Origin: [Limnothrix rosea] IAM M-220
Lineage (GTDB): Bacteria; Cyanobacteriota; Cyanobacteriia; Cyanobacteriales; MRBY01
DNA length: 64,000 bases
Reading direction: 5' to 3'
Assembly (NCBI RefSeq): GCF_001904615.1
Contig: NZ_MRBY01000003.1
Span: 39,249 to 103,248 of the forward strand
Both the position numbers and the translations under genes were made by a program. Of this stretch, positions 18,857 through 29,481 are shown one piece after another. The notes under the pieces were generated by a model that did no database searches, had not been told where the DNA came from, and worked only from the letters and a program-made list of their open reading frames with translations. Position 1 is the first letter of the stretch. Every line of letters begins with the position of its first letter.

Positions 18857-19125
18857 TCCCTTGACATCCTCTCCCAGCCACCCTAAAGGGTATGCAGAGA
18901 GATTCCTTGGGTCGCCCCAAAGATTTCCTGTGTCACTGCCAGTTGGCTAGACACCGTTATCGATGTCCCCGCTACCTCGACTCCACAGGCATTTTCTATT
19001 TCCCGTTGCCCACGGGTACTCATGACTTGAGCAGCCGCCACATCACAAGGCTTAACTGACCCGCAGTTGGCTCTAGCTGAAATTCCCATGTCATACCAAG
19101 CATGTCTACATAATAACAAATATTG
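18857..19125 (-). pseudogene. Relic of an IS200/IS605-type TnpB gene with element right end
   Basis: Read on the minus strand, 18883-19095 encodes GISARANCGSVKPCDVAAAQ followed by VMSTRGQREIENACG. This matches the C-terminal zinc-ribbon and D-x-x-AA-x-x motif of cyanobacterial TnpB (RNA-guided endonuclease) proteins. Just past the stop lies CCTTGACATCCTCTCC and a hairpin ACCC-TAAA-GGGT (18880-18891), typical of the element's right end and reRNA region. No upstream RuvC part or TnpA exists, so this is a 3' remnant. The assignment rests on motif memory, not alignment. Confidence 0.6.
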
Positions 19126-19683
19126 TGTAAACTACTCACTTTGTCCACGCTTCGCTACACCACTAACCAAGCTTTCACCTATGGTCGGAGTGCTGCGAAG
19201 TTCTTCTGATAGAGATGCCCTAGCATCGCCATTATCGTAATTTTTTACAAATTCCATACTCCCAGTTTTTGACCTTGTTCGACATATTTCTTTAAAAAAA
19301 ATAATAATCAAGACTCTCTTTATCTCAAAATTGCGACACAAAATCTCACTCATGTCGTTTAGCGCCTAAATTGTCCATAATTGGCAATCCATTCAGCAAC
19401 TTTGAAAAGTACAATTTTTCCGACTTGATTTCAGTTTTGCGCAGTGGGCGAATCTAGGATGGGGCATGGAGATGGGGGCATCGAGATGGGGGGACACGGC
19501 GATAATTCTAAGGGAAGGTGGAGCTAGGGGATCAAAGGATTGGGAGACCAAGGGACACAGGGATAGTTAGAGTTTTTTTCACTATGGTCTCACTAAAATT
19601 TGTGGGCTGACAAAATCACTTTTTCTTTTAAGTTCTGCCATCTCTCCGTCTCTATTACAGGCTGTCCTCGACCTAAGCTCAGA
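19126..19683. other. Non-coding stretch with G-rich direct repeats
   Basis: No gene supported. At 19458-19500 three short units ending in GATGGGG recur (CATGGAGATGGGG and CATCGAGATGGGG), giving runs of four, five and six G on the plus strand. Purine-rich GGGAGACCAAGGGACACAG follows at about 19540. The region looks like decayed mobile DNA beside the TnpB relic. Confidence 0.5.
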
Positions 19684-20700
19684 TCACTTAACTTGGCTAT
19701 GTTCTTTGTCTACCGCTGAAACTGAAGACTCTATAACTGTATCGGGGGTGAGGGATCGCCACTGCTTTGCGATACGTTCCCGTTGATTAATTAAATAGAT
19801 GCTCACAAGGGTCAATGCCACGCCAAACCACTGGAGATTACTCAGTTCTTCGGAGAGTAACAGATGACCGAAAATCAAGGCGAAAATGGGGGTAAGAAAG
19901 GTGAGGGCGCTCAGGCTTGTTAGATTGCCTTTTGATGCTAGTAAAAAGAATAAACTGTAGGCGATCGCGCTCCCAAAAATTGTGGCGTAACTCAGAGCCA
20001 GCCAGCCAGAAAGATCAATATTTTGCCACTGTTGTGTTTCTAGAAAACCAGAGGCAATTAAGAGGGGCAGACCACCAATAATCATGTGCCAACCTGTGGC
20101 CACTACTGGATCAACATAACGACTGACATAGCGAATTAAAATCGTCCCCACCGCCATTGATAGTGAAGCGCCCAACATTAAAACTTCGCCACTAACTTCA
20201 AGGTTTTCAACCTGTAAAAAGGAAAAATCACCATGGGCTATGGCAAAAATCCAGTCGTCGGGAATGCCAATTAAGCTAATGCCGAGAATGCCGATGGTCA
20301 AACCGAGCCACCCCCACAGACCGATGCGTTCTCCAAATAGCCAGCTCGAAAGTAGGGCGACGGCAAGGGGCTGTGAATCAATCATCACGGATCCTAAGCC
20401 TGCGCCAGTTTTGACGAGACCTTCTGCTAGAAATCCCTGAAACATGAGGCCATCAATGAGGGCAAATCCACAGATCCAAATCCAGCCTTCTGCTGAAATT
20501 TTTTGCTCGCGACCCATCATTCGGGCAAATAATAGTACTAAAATGCCGGCTGGCACTAAACGTATTGATGCGAGAAATAGAGGGGAAGTAACTTCTAAAA
20601 CTCCTTTCATGGCGACCATTGCTGTGCCCCATAGGAAAAAGGGCGCGATTAACACCAAAGGAAATTTGATAAATGTGTCCTTCGATAAATTGGCGGTCAT
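19684..20700 (-). CDS. EamA/DMT-superfamily permease
   Basis: 338 residues with about ten membrane helices in two EamA repeats. The repeat starts are visible at LIAPFFLWGTAMVAMKG and at GEVLMLGASLSMAVGTILI, each ending in helices rich in small residues (WGWLGLTIGILGISLIG and WFGVALTLVSIYLIN). Transporters of this group export or import metabolites; the substrate is unknown. The C-terminal tail of about 40 residues is polar. It is divergent from the SppA-like gene. Confidence 0.88.
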   Translation of the reverse strand: MTANLSKDTFIKFPLVLIAPFFLWGTAMVAMKGVLEVTSPLFLASIRLVPAGILVLLFARMMGREQKISAEGWIWICGFALIDGLMFQGFLAEGLVKTGAGLGSVMIDSQPLAVALLSSWLFGERIGLWGWLGLTIGILGISLIGIPDDWIFAIAHGDFSFLQVENLEVSGEVLMLGASLSMAVGTILIRYVSRYVDPVVATGWHMIIGGLPLLIASGFLETQQWQNIDLSGWLALSYATIFGSAIAYSLFFLLASKGNLTSLSALTFLTPIFALIFGHLLLSEELSNLQWFGVALTLVSIYLINQRERIAKQWRSLTPDTVIESSVSAVDKEHSQVK

Positions 20701-20978
20701 AGGGTTCTAGGGATGGATAAAAAATTGCGTAATGTTAAGGATACGAGAATTTTTCGGTGAATGCAGCGCAGCGAGATACATTTCTACTGGATGAATGGTT
20801 TCTTGCGTTTTGCTTTTTGTCTATTTTTTCTACATGATTTTGATCTTGCCTTTGGTAAAAGATTGTGGTGTATCAAGGGGGCGATCGCTCTCTGAATAGC
20901 CAGCATCCGATAAGATAGAGAACTGCTGTCAACGATTGGCTGCAACTCAAGTTTTTTTATTTTCTTTTCAAAAGATCT

Positions 20979-21797
20979 ATGGTGTGGCCCTTTCCTCCAA
21001 AATATCGGAAACAAATTGCTCGCATTGAAATCACTGGGGCGATCGCCTCGGAGACTCGCAAAACTGTTTTAAAAGCCCTAAAAGAAGTTGAGGAGAAGAA
21101 GTTTCCAGCCCTGCTGCTGCGTATCGATTCTCCCGGTGGCACTGTTGGAGATTCCCAAGAGATTTACGAAGCCTTAAAAAGGCTACAAAAGAAAGTCAAA
21201 ATTGTGGCGAGCTTTGGTAATATCTCCGCTTCTGGGGGGGTTTATATCAGCATGGGTGCTCAACATATTGTTTCCAATCCGGGCACGATTACGGGCAGTA
21301 TTGGTGTCATCCTCCGGGGCAATAATCTTGAGCGACTCTTGGATAAGGTTGGTGTTTCTTTTAAGGTCATTAAATCGGGTCCCTATAAAGATATTTTGTC
21401 CTTTGACCGGGAATTAACCCAAGCAGAAGAAGGGATTCTCCAAGATCTGATTGATATTAGCTATGGGCAGTTTGTCCAAACTATTGCCGATGCTCGTGGT
21501 CTCGATGTGGCAACGGTGAAAACCTTTGCTGATGGGCGTATTTTTAGTGGTGAACAGGCCAAGGAGCTCGGTACTGTTGACCGTTTGGGTACGGAAGAGG
21601 ATGCTAGGGTTTGGGCGGCAGAGCTGGCTGGTCTTGATCCTGAGAAGGCGGAATGCAACACCATTGAAGAGCCAAAATCTTTTATCAATCGGGTTTTAAA
21701 TCGCGGTCAAGGGCGATCGGCCTTTGGGAATACCCTGAATTGGGTAGAATTTGAACTGTCAACGGCAGGACAGCCTCTGTGGTTATTTCGACCCTAG
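20979..21797 (+). CDS. sppA: Signal peptide peptidase SppA-like protease (S49 family)
   Basis: A short-form S49 serine protease of 272 residues. Catalytic Ser lies in FGNISASGGVYIS and the catalytic Lys in VIKSGPYKDILSF, both well placed. RIDSPGGTVGDSQEIYEAL is the conserved oxyanion segment. No N-terminal membrane span is visible (MVWPFPPKYRKQ), so the enzyme may act from the cytosolic or thylakoid face like other cyanobacterial SppA2-type proteins. It is closely followed by aroH (49 bp to the preferred start), suggesting one transcript. Confidence 0.9.
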   Translation: MVWPFPPKYRKQIARIEITGAIASETRKTVLKALKEVEEKKFPALLLRIDSPGGTVGDSQEIYEALKRLQKKVKIVASFGNISASGGVYISMGAQHIVSNPGTITGSIGVILRGNNLERLLDKVGVSFKVIKSGPYKDILSFDRELTQAEEGILQDLIDISYGQFVQTIADARGLDVATVKTFADGRIFSGEQAKELGTVDRLGTEEDARVWAAELAGLDPEKAECNTIEEPKSFINRVLNRGQGRSAFGNTLNWVEFELSTAGQPLWLFRP

Positions 21798-21846
21798 GGT
21801 TAGTTGATTTTTAATGGACTCATTATTTCTGGTGGAGGAGAACAAC

Positions 21847-22236
21847 GTGGACTGGAAGGTACGGGCAATTCGCGGCGCAACAACGGCATCGGCAAATACT
21901 AAGGAGGCGATCGCTGAGGCTGTGAGGGAATTACTCGATGATATCGACCAGCGTAATGAGCTCGATCCTGAAGAAATTATTAGTGTTGTCTTTACGGCTA
22001 CGGCGGATTTAGATGCGGTCTTTCCGGCGGCGATCGCCCGGCAACGGGAAAATTGGGACAATGTCCCTTTATTAGATGTTCAGCAGATGGCTGTGTCGTC
22101 TAGTCTCGAAAAATGTATCCGTGTTTTGATCCATATCAACACACCAAAGCCCCAGACAGAAATCAACCATTCCTACCTGCGCCACGCAAAAAATCTCCGC
22201 CCCGATTGGACGTTAGCCCAAGTTGCAAATCACTAG
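21847..22236 (+). CDS. aroH: Chorismate mutase, AroH type
   Basis: Converts chorismate to prephenate for Phe/Tyr synthesis. The 129-residue protein starts [18 protein letters not shown], the typical AroH opening with the conserved Arg. I choose GTG 21847 because GGAGGAG lies 6 nt upstream; ATG 21814 would add 11 unconserved residues. [20 protein letters not shown] and [11 protein letters not shown] are further family blocks. Its 3' end overlaps the convergent cpcF gene by 24 bp. Confidence 0.93.
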   Translation: MDWKVRAIRGATTASANTKEAIAEAVRELLDDIDQRNELDPEEIISVVFTATADLDAVFPAAIARQRENWDNVPLLDVQQMAVSSSLEKCIRVLIHINTPKPQTEINHSYLRHAKNLRPDWTLAQVANH

Positions 22237-22887
22237 GTCATCAAGGGCAATCGATATATTGTTGTCTACAGTAATTTGTTTTAAAGCTTGCAAGCATCTC
22301 GCTCGCACTACAATTTCTGCTTCTGTTGTCATAAATTCTTTAAGCTGATCACAGGCTCTCTTTTGCCATGCTTCGGGCAGTGACCGCGTCAAACCTGCTA
22401 AGCCGGCGATCGCCCCATAACGCACCACCCATTCGCCATCCTCTAGGGCCAATAATAAACAGTCCAGCACCTTCTGTTGCCATTGCAGACGTTCATTTTG
22501 ATCGGCTATATCTTGCCATAAAATACTGCCCAATCCCTTTGTCGCAGCCCGCCGTACACTCAAAGAAAAGTCGGTATTGGCCGCTTCAATCAGCAAATCA
22601 AGGGCCCGCGGATCACCAATCCCCGCAAATACCCGGATCATCCAGGCTCTTGCTCCGTAGTTATAGCCGTCGAGGTTATCCAAAAGATAGGGAATAACGG
22701 GCTTCCCAATTTGAATGAGGCCATCTACCGCCGCAACGGCCGCCCCCGGATTATTAAACCGCAGCACATCCACCAAGGTTGCCATCGCAGTTTGATCCGC
22801 AACGGCCGCTAAATCCTCGACGGCATCAATTAATCCTTGGGAAGAATCGGCCTGATCAACGGCACGAATGAGTTCTGCAACAGTCAT
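22213..22887 (-). CDS. cpcF: Phycocyanobilin lyase subunit CpcF (HEAT-like)
   Basis: The beta subunit of the CpcE/CpcF heterodimeric lyase that attaches phycocyanobilin to Cys84 of CpcA. 224 residues of HEAT-like repeats with the family blocks [33 protein letters not shown] and [18 protein letters not shown] take ATG 22887 ([14 protein letters not shown]) as start, since the extra 12 residues from 22923 are not family-like. The gene follows cpcE by 47 bp. A PecF assignment is less likely because the substrate genes beside it are cpcB and cpcA. Confidence 0.88.
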   Translation of the reverse strand: MTVAELIRAVDQADSSQGLIDAVEDLAAVADQTAMATLVDVLRFNNPGAAVAAVDGLIQIGKPVIPYLLDNLDGYNYGARAWMIRVFAGIGDPRALDLLIEAANTDFSLSVRRAATKGLGSILWQDIADQNERLQWQQKVLDCLLLALEDGEWVVRYGAIAGLAGLTRSLPEAWQKRACDQLKEFMTTEAEIVVRARCLQALKQITVDNNISIALDDLVICNLG

Positions 22888-22934
22888 AAATTCAATAAAA
22901 ATAAATTTAGTAAAATCAATCAAGTGGGCAACAG

Positions 22935-23747
22935 CTAAAGCAAACTATCCATTAACTTTAGAAGGCGATCGCCCTCGGTATCTAATAAACCTTGGGTGTG
23001 ATGTAGATGGGATTCCATTACTCCCTTCAGGGAAATTAATTTCAGACTATTTTCCGCTAGGGTCTCGGCGATCGCCGGAGCAGCAGGCACATAACCAATA
23101 GCTCCCAAATCCATCAACGCAGACCGTCGCAGCTGTAAAGTATCACCACCTAAAGCCCCAATTAACTGCTCCGCATACATCGCCTCACCCGTGAGCTGAT
23201 ACATTGCCCGTAGCGCTGCGTAACGAATTTTCTCCGTACCATGGCCTAAAAATTCCTTGATTTCAGCAATAGCTTCGACCGCACCAATGGCCCCTAATGC
23301 CTCCAAAATTGCCTCATAGGGTTGCACAAAATGGGGCTTTCCTTCCTTTAACACTGCCGCCTCAACACCCCCTGCCAGCATCTCGCGCAGAGGAGCGATC
23401 GCTCGTTTATCTTTGAGCAGCTCTAAAGACTGGGCTGCCGATTCCCGCACATAATAATCTTCACTCTCAAGACAGCAAATCAAAGGCTCAACAACTGCAG
23501 GATTATCTAATTTCCCCAAAGCCTTCGCTGCATTGCGCCGTAGGGGATACCCACCATCAGGAGAACGATCCGCCTCATCTTTTAAAGCATCCAATAAAGC
23601 CGCCAAGGCTCGGTCATCTTTTACTCGAAAACGACCAAACCACCAAGCCGCATAATATCTTTTCCCTAAATCTTCCGTTTGCTGGATATTGGCGATCGCC
23701 TCCTCTAACGTCCAAGCCTCAGCCATCTTCCAGTCATTATCAACCAT
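22935..23747 (-). CDS. cpcE: Phycocyanobilin lyase subunit CpcE (HEAT-like)
   Basis: The alpha subunit of the CpcE/F lyase. 270 residues, usual length. Family blocks are [32 protein letters not shown] and [18 protein letters not shown], all on HEAT-like repeats. The start is uncertain: ATG 23747 gives [16 protein letters not shown] 23726 gives MAEAWT; neither has well-spaced Shine-Dalgarno bases. It sits 140 bp after cpcA where many cyanobacteria have the rod-linker genes cpcC and cpcD. Confidence 0.9.
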   Translation of the reverse strand: MVDNDWKMAEAWTLEEAIANIQQTEDLGKRYYAAWWFGRFRVKDDRALAALLDALKDEADRSPDGGYPLRRNAAKALGKLDNPAVVEPLICCLESEDYYVRESAAQSLELLKDKRAIAPLREMLAGGVEAAVLKEGKPHFVQPYEAILEALGAIGAVEAIAEIKEFLGHGTEKIRYAALRAMYQLTGEAMYAEQLIGALGGDTLQLRRSALMDLGAIGYVPAAPAIAETLAENSLKLISLKGVMESHLHHTQGLLDTEGDRLLKLMDSLL

Positions 23748-23887
23748 GCCCTCGAACCAATACCTTCAGAAAAAACAAAAACTGACAACAAATATTGCCA
23801 GACACAACAAGACCCAGACAGACGATCAACTACCGACAAAAAAGCCAACAGTCGATTGTCCATCTAGGTCAATGCAACCACTAGAGA

Positions 23888-24376
23888 CTAGATGAGAGCG
23901 TTAATCGCATAGTCAATGTAGTTGTTCGCTTCAGTCGCCGCATCACCACTGAGACCGTGGTTTGCTTTGATGTAAGTAAGAGCTTCAACATACCAGCTAG
24001 GAGAAAGCTCAAAAGTGCGGTTGATTTCATCAAGACCAGCAACGAGATACTCATCCATAGGACCAGTACCACCAGCAACGAGGCAGTAAGTGATCATGCG
24101 GAGATAGTAGCCGATGTCACGAGAACACTTGTCCTTACCACGCTGATCAGCAGCGAAGTTTGCACCAGGAGTTTGAGTAGTGTAAGGGAACTTGCTGTAA
24201 ACAGCATTAGCTGCACCGCTGATCAAAGAATCAGACTTAGCAGTGAGAGTCTTGGCAGCTTCAATGCCAGATGCACCTTGACGAAGGCGACCAAACATCG
24301 CTTGGAGCTCAGTGCTGCTCAAGAAACGACCTTGAGAATCTGCAACAGATACTGCTTCGGTAAGAGGGGTTTTCAT
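23888..24376 (-). CDS. cpcA: C-phycocyanin alpha subunit
   Basis: 162 residues, exactly the standard length. The opening [20 protein letters not shown], the chromophore region [18 protein letters not shown] with the bilin Cys84, and the end [12 protein letters not shown] identify it. It forms the phycobilisome rod hexamers with CpcB. ATG 24376 is chosen over TTG 24382 because AGGGAG lies 11 nt upstream and all CpcA proteins start MKTPLTE. Confidence 0.97.
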   Translation of the reverse strand: MKTPLTEAVSVADSQGRFLSSTELQAMFGRLRQGASGIEAAKTLTAKSDSLISGAANAVYSKFPYTTQTPGANFAADQRGKDKCSRDIGYYLRMITYCLVAGGTGPMDEYLVAGLDEINRTFELSPSWYVEALTYIKANHGLSGDAATEANNYIDYAINALI

Positions 24377-24432
24377 TGTCAAATTATCTCCCTGTGGATT
24401 ATCAATAACTTTCTTTAAAAAATTGCCTTACA

Positions 24433-24449
24433 AGTCTTGCTGTAAGACT
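24433..24449 (-). other. Stem-loop in the cpcB-cpcA intergenic region
   Basis: AGTCTT (24433-24438) and AAGACT (24444-24449) form a 6 bp stem with a 5-base loop, about 35 bp past the cpcB stop. It could modulate the ratio of downstream to upstream mRNA or protect the 3' end of a cpcB-containing fragment; it has no T-run. Confidence 0.4.
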
Positions 24450-24484
24450 GCGGTAAAAGCTTTGGTCACAAAGACCTAAACATC

Positions 24485-25012
24485 TTACTCAACAGCAGCA
24501 GCAGCAGCTTCGAAGTAAAGGTTGATTTCTTGCATGAGGTCGCTACAATCACCGACAGTTACGCCGTTAGTAGTCGTGCTATTAGCAATGAGGTTGCTAG
24601 CAGCTTTACCCATCATTCTGACGCCGACAGCAACAGACGAACCGGGAGTACCAAGAGCAAGGTAAGTCTCACGAAGACCATTGAGACAACGGTCGTTGAG
24701 CACAGATGCATCACCAGTGAAGATTGCGTAGGTTACATAACGGAGGATGATCTCCATGTCACGTAAACAAGCAGCCATACGACGGCTAGTGTAAGCGTTG
24801 CCACCAGGAGCAATTAGCTGAGGTTGGTCAGCAAAAAGTTGGCGAGCAGCTTCGGTAACAATCTTGGAAGCAGAACCAGTAATGAGGTTCACAGCATCAG
24901 CGCGCTTGTTGCCATCTGCAATGATTTTGCTGAGGGCATCGAGCTTATCAGTAGAGATGAACTCACCTCGGGCATCAGCCTGAGAAACAACCCGAGTAAA
25001 GATGTCAAACAT
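24485..25012 (-). CDS. cpcB: C-phycocyanin beta subunit
   Basis: 175 residues, first gene of the cpc operon. [19 protein letters not shown] opens the protein; the two bilin sites are the Cys in [12 protein letters not shown] (Cys82 type) and the Cys in [12 protein letters not shown] (Cys153 type). The [20 protein letters not shown] loop is about three residues longer than the usual 172-residue form. AGGAG lies 8 nt before the ATG. The long leader upstream presumably carries the strong light-regulated promoter. Confidence 0.97.
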   Translation of the reverse strand: MFDIFTRVVSQADARGEFISTDKLDALSKIIADGNKRADAVNLITGSASKIVTEAARQLFADQPQLIAPGGNAYTSRRMAACLRDMEIILRYVTYAIFTGDASVLNDRCLNGLRETYLALGTPGSSVAVGVRMMGKAASNLIANSTTTNGVTVGDCSDLMQEINLYFEAAAAAVE

Positions 25013-25692
25013 GTTTTTATCTCCTACTTATATTTATGAGTGGGATTTATTGAGTATGTTTTCGCTTAGTTTTTTTTTAAGCTTGGTTTAGAGGATTGAC
25101 GCCGCAAACGCTCGATTCACTAAGGAAACAAGTTGTTTTGGGAACGCAAATTTTTTCTCCAAACCATTTAAGAGTGTGAGCTATTTTCGTTGGTTTTTTC
25201 CCCGTGCCTTTAAGAAACTTTACAATGCCTGAGCCGAAAAGCTTCGGAGCACGAAAAGGGGAAAGGAACGATCAAAGTCCTAATGTACAAAGGTCTTTGC
25301 GGTTGCTCTTTTTTATCTTAGGTACAAGTTATACAACGTGCTTCACATTTTGATCATTACATCTTGTAAAAATAAGGCGTTACACTTCGCAATATCTTGA
25401 GACCTATTTTGTTTTCATTTCACATTAAAAAGTTTCGTCTTAAGATTCTCTGCTTGGGTGCTATGTAAGGAAAATTCTTGGTACTCGGTGTCTTGGAATT
25501 TTTTGTGACCTCTAGAAATTTTTTATGGGATTAATTCTGTGGGGTTCAAAAAAGGCAGAAATTTTAGTACTGCATACCCTTACGTTGGGTTTACAAAAAG
25601 CTACAAGCTGTTGCAATAACACACATAAATAGATTGATTTGCAGTGAAGGTATGGCGACCTTTTTGCTTTTATAAATAGAGACATAACAAAA
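25013..25692. promoter_or_regulatory. cpc operon leader and promoter region; amt downstream region
   Basis: About 680 bp free of supportable genes between the cpcB start and the amt terminator. The length fits the long 5' leaders of cpc operons. On the leader side a hairpin CCGAA/TTCGG occurs at 25234-25247. I could not pick a single convincing -35/-10 pair; A+T-rich candidates lie at 25310-25400. Confidence 0.5.
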
Positions 25693-25714
25693 ACCCCCTC
25701 GGAATCAAGGGGGT
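25693..25714 (-). terminator. Rho-independent terminator of amt
   Basis: ACCCCCT (25693-25699) and AGGGGGT (25708-25714) form a 7 bp GC-rich stem; read on the minus strand it is followed by TTTTTG. It lies about 60 bp past the amt stop. Confidence 0.8.
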
Positions 25715-25776
25715 CTGATGGTGGGTAAACACAAATTTCTTTGTGGCTACTGATTTTTTTAGTCGAAAATGTTGAT

Positions 25777-27255
25777 TTAGCCTTCGGAATCGGAGCTAGC
25801 GGAAGAGCTGAAGATAACATCGGATTCTTTGACGAAACCGCTGTAAGCTTCCATGCCATGCTCACTGATATCAAGACCGCGGAGTTCTTCGTCTTGATGG
25901 ACACGGATACCGCCTAGAACTGCGGCGATCGCGTACCAAGCGATGAAACTAAAGGCAACGGTAAAGCCGCCAATGGAAAGAATTCCGACAATCTGGGCGA
26001 TGAGCTGTTGTGGGTTCCCACTGGTAAGCAGGCCTGTATCCATTTTGAAAAGACCCACGGCAAATGTTCCCCACATACCGCAGACGAGGTGAACGGAGGT
26101 TGCACCAACGGGGTCGTCGATTTTGATTGCATCGAAGAAGGCAACGGAGAATACAACGATGACACCGGCGATCGCCCCGATGATCACAGCAGAGAAGATA
26201 CTAACACTGTCACAACCAGCAGTAATACCAACAAGACCAGCGAGGATACCGTTGATAATCATAGAAAGGTCGGGCTTGCCATCCTTCAGCCAAGAAGTGA
26301 GCGTTGCAGTGCAACCACCAGCAGCAGCAGCGAGGTTAGTCGTTACAGCAATGTAAGGAACAGCTTGGTCAGCAGCTAACTGAGAGCCGGGGTTAAAACC
26401 GAACCAGCCAATCCAGAGAATCAAACAACCAAGAGTTGCAATGCTCATGTTGTGGCCGGGAATCGCATTGGTCTTGCCATCACGGTACTTGCCAGCACGG
26501 GGGCCAAGAATTGCTGCACCCACTAAAGCTGCCCAACCACCAACGGAGTGAACAATGGTAGAACCCGCAAAATCGTGGAAACCAAAGGCATATAGCCACT
26601 CACCATCCCACTGCCAGTGGCCGGTAATGGGGTAAGAAATCGCAACAAGCAGGAAGCTAAAGATTAGGAATGCATCGAACTTAATCCTTTCAGCTACCGC
26701 ACCAGAAACGATGGTTGCTGCGGTGGCCGCGAAAGCAACTTGGAAAAGGAAGGAAACACTTTCAGGGACGAAGTTAAGAATTTGGGTTTCACCGTCCATG
26801 GTGTACCACTCTTCACCGCTGTAGGGAACACTACTGCCAGAGAAGAAGAATCCTTTTAGGCCAATGAAGGTATTTCCTTCACCGTACATAAAGGCATAAC
26901 CGACTGCCCAATAAGCAATCGTTGCAACGGCAAAGACAATTAAGTTCTTCGAAAGAATATTAACGGCGTTTTTCTGGCGACAGAAACCAGCCTCAAGCAT
27001 GCCGAAGCCTGCGTTCATGAAGATAACGAGGATGGATGCGATGAGTAGAAAAATAGTGTCAAGAATAATCTGGACTTGACCAGCCGCATCAACGGCTGAG
27101 TCTTGTGCCATGGCAGCTGTACTCCAAACTACAGTGATGATCGCTGCAGCGGGAATACAAGCCAGCCAGATGGGAGAGAAGTTACGGGAGATGTTACGGG
27201 CAAAGTCCAGAACAACACTATCATCGTGTGCTGGGCTGAAGTGACTTTGTTCCAT
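25777..27255 (-). CDS. amt: Ammonium transporter (Amt family)
   Basis: An inner-membrane ammonium channel of 492 residues. The N-terminus has a probable signal peptide ([23 protein letters not shown]) as in Amt1 proteins, then 11 membrane helices. Family blocks include [39 protein letters not shown] and [15 protein letters not shown] with the pore His. ATG 27255 is preferred because GGAG lies 7 nt upstream, while ATG 27261 is too close to it. No glnB/glnK gene is beside it. Confidence 0.94.
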   Translation of the reverse strand: MEQSHFSPAHDDSVVLDFARNISRNFSPIWLACIPAAAIITVVWSTAAMAQDSAVDAAGQVQIILDTIFLLIASILVIFMNAGFGMLEAGFCRQKNAVNILSKNLIVFAVATIAYWAVGYAFMYGEGNTFIGLKGFFFSGSSVPYSGEEWYTMDGETQILNFVPESVSFLFQVAFAATAATIVSGAVAERIKFDAFLIFSFLLVAISYPITGHWQWDGEWLYAFGFHDFAGSTIVHSVGGWAALVGAAILGPRAGKYRDGKTNAIPGHNMSIATLGCLILWIGWFGFNPGSQLAADQAVPYIAVTTNLAAAAGGCTATLTSWLKDGKPDLSMIINGILAGLVGITAGCDSVSIFSAVIIGAIAGVIVVFSVAFFDAIKIDDPVGATSVHLVCGMWGTFAVGLFKMDTGLLTSGNPQQLIAQIVGILSIGGFTVAFSFIAWYAIAAVLGGIRVHQDEELRGLDISEHGMEAYSGFVKESDVIFSSSASSDSEG

Positions 27256-27698
27256 AGTCATACTCCGTTTTTGGAAAGTTGACTTAGGCATTAGTTTGAG
27301 ATGTTTTAGGCATTCATGCCTTTGAATAACATAGGCAAAAATTCTCATCGGTAGCAGAGATAACCTTTTACCGAAGTGAATGTAGCTTTTGCTTCACAGA
27401 ATACTGATGTTGTGAAGTGCTCTGATCAATAATTAAATGATGAGCTTTCGTCCTTATACCCTGATTTTTGCTGTTTTAAGCTAGATATCTGGCTATTTTT
27501 AGGGACTATCAGTATTTGTGACCTTTAATTCTTCATCAATGTTAAGAATTAATTTTGGTTATCCTAAGGCCTACTGGTTTCTAGAACGATTTTTCGGTTA
27601 ATTCCGTATCTGATTTTACAATTGGTTCTGTGTACCTACGTGTTTTGTTGCAATTTATGGTGGTTTAAATTGGCTTTAGGTTGGGTTTGCCTCCGCTT
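27256..27698. promoter_or_regulatory. Region upstream of amt; possible imperfect NtcA site
   Basis: No gene supported. On the minus strand GTT-N8-TAC (27351-27364) differs by one base from the NtcA consensus GTA-N8-TAC, and TATGTT (TAN3T type) follows 17 nt downstream, a little short of the usual spacing. Control of amt by NtcA is common in cyanobacteria, but this particular site is only a weak candidate. Confidence 0.3.
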
Positions 27699-27941
27699 TT
27701 ACCACACGGGATCGCTGAATAAATTGATGGTGATTTCGGGGCGATCGCCGGGGATGCCAGAAATGCAGGCACAAAGACAGGAACCGTCGTCTAGCTCCAC
27801 TTCACAGGCATGGCAAGACCCCATCAAGCACCCTGTTGGAATTGAAACTCCAGCACGACGAGCGACTTCTAACATTGGTTCGCCCGGCTCTGCATCAATC
27901 ACCACGTCATTGGGCATAAATTTCACGGCAATTTTTGACAT
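27699..27941 (-). CDS. Small [2Fe-2S] ferredoxin-like protein
   Basis: An 80-residue beta-grasp ferredoxin. The cluster ligands are visible as GCLMGSCHACEVEL (C-x5?-C-x2-C type spacing, first Cys in TGCLMGSC) and the last Cys within CLCACIS. Shorter than photosynthetic PetF (about 97), with a truncated C-terminus, so it is probably a specialised electron carrier rather than the main ferredoxin. GGAGGG precedes the ATG. It is monocistronic and divergent from hemL. Confidence 0.88.
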   Translation of the reverse strand: MSKIAVKFMPNDVVIDAEPGEPMLEVARRAGVSIPTGCLMGSCHACEVELDDGSCLCACISGIPGDRPEITINLFSDPVW

Positions 27942-28159
27942 TCTGTTTTCCCTCCTCAGGGATTAATCGTGATTTTTACGAAACAATACTTGTAAGACAT
28001 TGTGAATTAATCACCAAACAAATACCCAAATCGCTCTTATTCCGTAGAATAATAGACTGTTACAAATTTCCTCCCAGAATTCGGGATATTGGATATTCAG
28101 TTAAATAACCTAAATTACAAAAGCTAAATTTTATAGAACTTGCTTAAAGGAGAAATAAT

Positions 28160-29458
28160 TTGGTTACTACAGCTTTAAATACAGCCAAATCAGACGAGAT
28201 TTTTGGTGCGGCTCAAAAACTGATGCCCGGTGGTGTGAGTTCCCCTGTGCGAGCTTTTAAGTCAGTCGGGGGACAGCCTATTGTTTTTGACCGGGTCAAG
28301 GGTTCCCATGTTTGGGACGTTGATGGTAATGAGTACATTGATTATGTCGGTACTTGGGGGCCTGCTATTTGTGGTCATGCCAATGATGAAGTCAATGCTG
28401 TTCTGCGGGAAACGTTAGAAAAGGGAACCAGTTTTGGTGCGCCTTGTCTGAAGGAAAACATTCTGGCTGAGATGGTCATTAATGCTGTGCCCAGCATTGA
28501 AATGGTGCGCTTTGTCAATTCTGGCACAGAGGCTTGTATGTCGGTTTTGCGCTTGATGCGTGCCTTTACGGGTCGCGAAAAGATTATTAAATTCGAAGGC
28601 TGCTATCACGGTCATGCGGATATGTTCTTGGTGCAGGCTGGTTCTGGTGTGGCGACTTTAGGTTTGCCTGATTCTCCCGGTGTGCCTAAGTCGACAACGG
28701 CTTCGACTTTGACGGCTCCTTATAATGATCTGGATGCTGTTAAAAAGCTTTTTGCTGAAAATCCTGAGGCGATCGCCGGTGTCATTTTAGAGCCTGTCGT
28801 GGGCAACTCCGGCTTTGTGACCCCCGATGCGGGTTTCCTTGAAGGGCTACGGGAAATCACCAAAGAACATGGTGCATTGTTAGTTTTTGACGAAGTGATG
28901 ACAGGCTTCCGCATTTCCTACGGTGGTGCCCAAGAAAAATTTGGCGTTACACCTGATTTGACCACTTTAGGGAAAGTGATCGGTGGTGGTTTACCCGTCG
29001 GTGCTTACGGTGGTCGTAAAGATATTATGTCGATGGTTGCCCCTGCGGGCCCCATGTACCAAGCCGGGACACTGTCCGGCAATCCTCTAGCTATGACTGC
29101 GGGCATTAAAACCCTCGAACTACTTCAGCGTCCTGGCACCTACGAACATTTAGACACTGTGACTAGCAAGCTAATTAGCGGATTACTCAGTATTGCCCGT
29201 GAGGCAGGCCATGAAGTTTCTGGTGGTAGTATTAGCGGCATGTTTGGGATGTTTTTCACGGGTCAATCTGTCCACAACTACAACGATGCTAAAAATTCTG
29301 ATCTAGAGAAATTCAGTCGTTACCATCGTGGCATGTTGGAGCAGGGCGTTTACCTTGCGCCGTCTCAATTTGAGGCTGGTTTTACGTCTTTGGCTCATAC
29401 AGACGAAGATATTGACAAGACCTTGGCGGCAGCAAAAGTTGTCCTCAACAGTATTTAG
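28160..29458 (+). CDS. hemL: Glutamate-1-semialdehyde 2,1-aminomutase
   Basis: PLP enzyme producing 5-aminolevulinate from glutamate-1-semialdehyde, supplying heme, chlorophyll and bilins. 432 residues, standard length. Blocks: [47 protein letters not shown], and the PLP lysine in [18 protein letters not shown]. The start is TTG at 28160: AAGGAG lies 7 nt upstream and no ATG or GTG in frame is better placed. A downstream hairpin at 29482 ends the unit. Confidence 0.96.
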   Translation: MVTTALNTAKSDEIFGAAQKLMPGGVSSPVRAFKSVGGQPIVFDRVKGSHVWDVDGNEYIDYVGTWGPAICGHANDEVNAVLRETLEKGTSFGAPCLKENILAEMVINAVPSIEMVRFVNSGTEACMSVLRLMRAFTGREKIIKFEGCYHGHADMFLVQAGSGVATLGLPDSPGVPKSTTASTLTAPYNDLDAVKKLFAENPEAIAGVILEPVVGNSGFVTPDAGFLEGLREITKEHGALLVFDEVMTGFRISYGGAQEKFGVTPDLTTLGKVIGGGLPVGAYGGRKDIMSMVAPAGPMYQAGTLSGNPLAMTAGIKTLELLQRPGTYEHLDTVTSKLISGLLSIAREAGHEVSGGSISGMFGMFFTGQSVHNYNDAKNSDLEKFSRYHRGMLEQGVYLAPSQFEAGFTSLAHTDEDIDKTLAAAKVVLNSI

Positions 29459-29481
29459 AATTTTTGTTTAACGAAAAGGCC

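Noticed and set aside
19132..19353. Minus-strand frame adjoining the TnpB relic as a further part of TnpB
   Set aside because: The text does not match TnpB motifs and is out of frame with the relic.
27351..27364. NtcA site controlling amt
   Set aside because: Only one half-site is exact and the spacing to a possible -10 box is short; listed only as a weak candidate.
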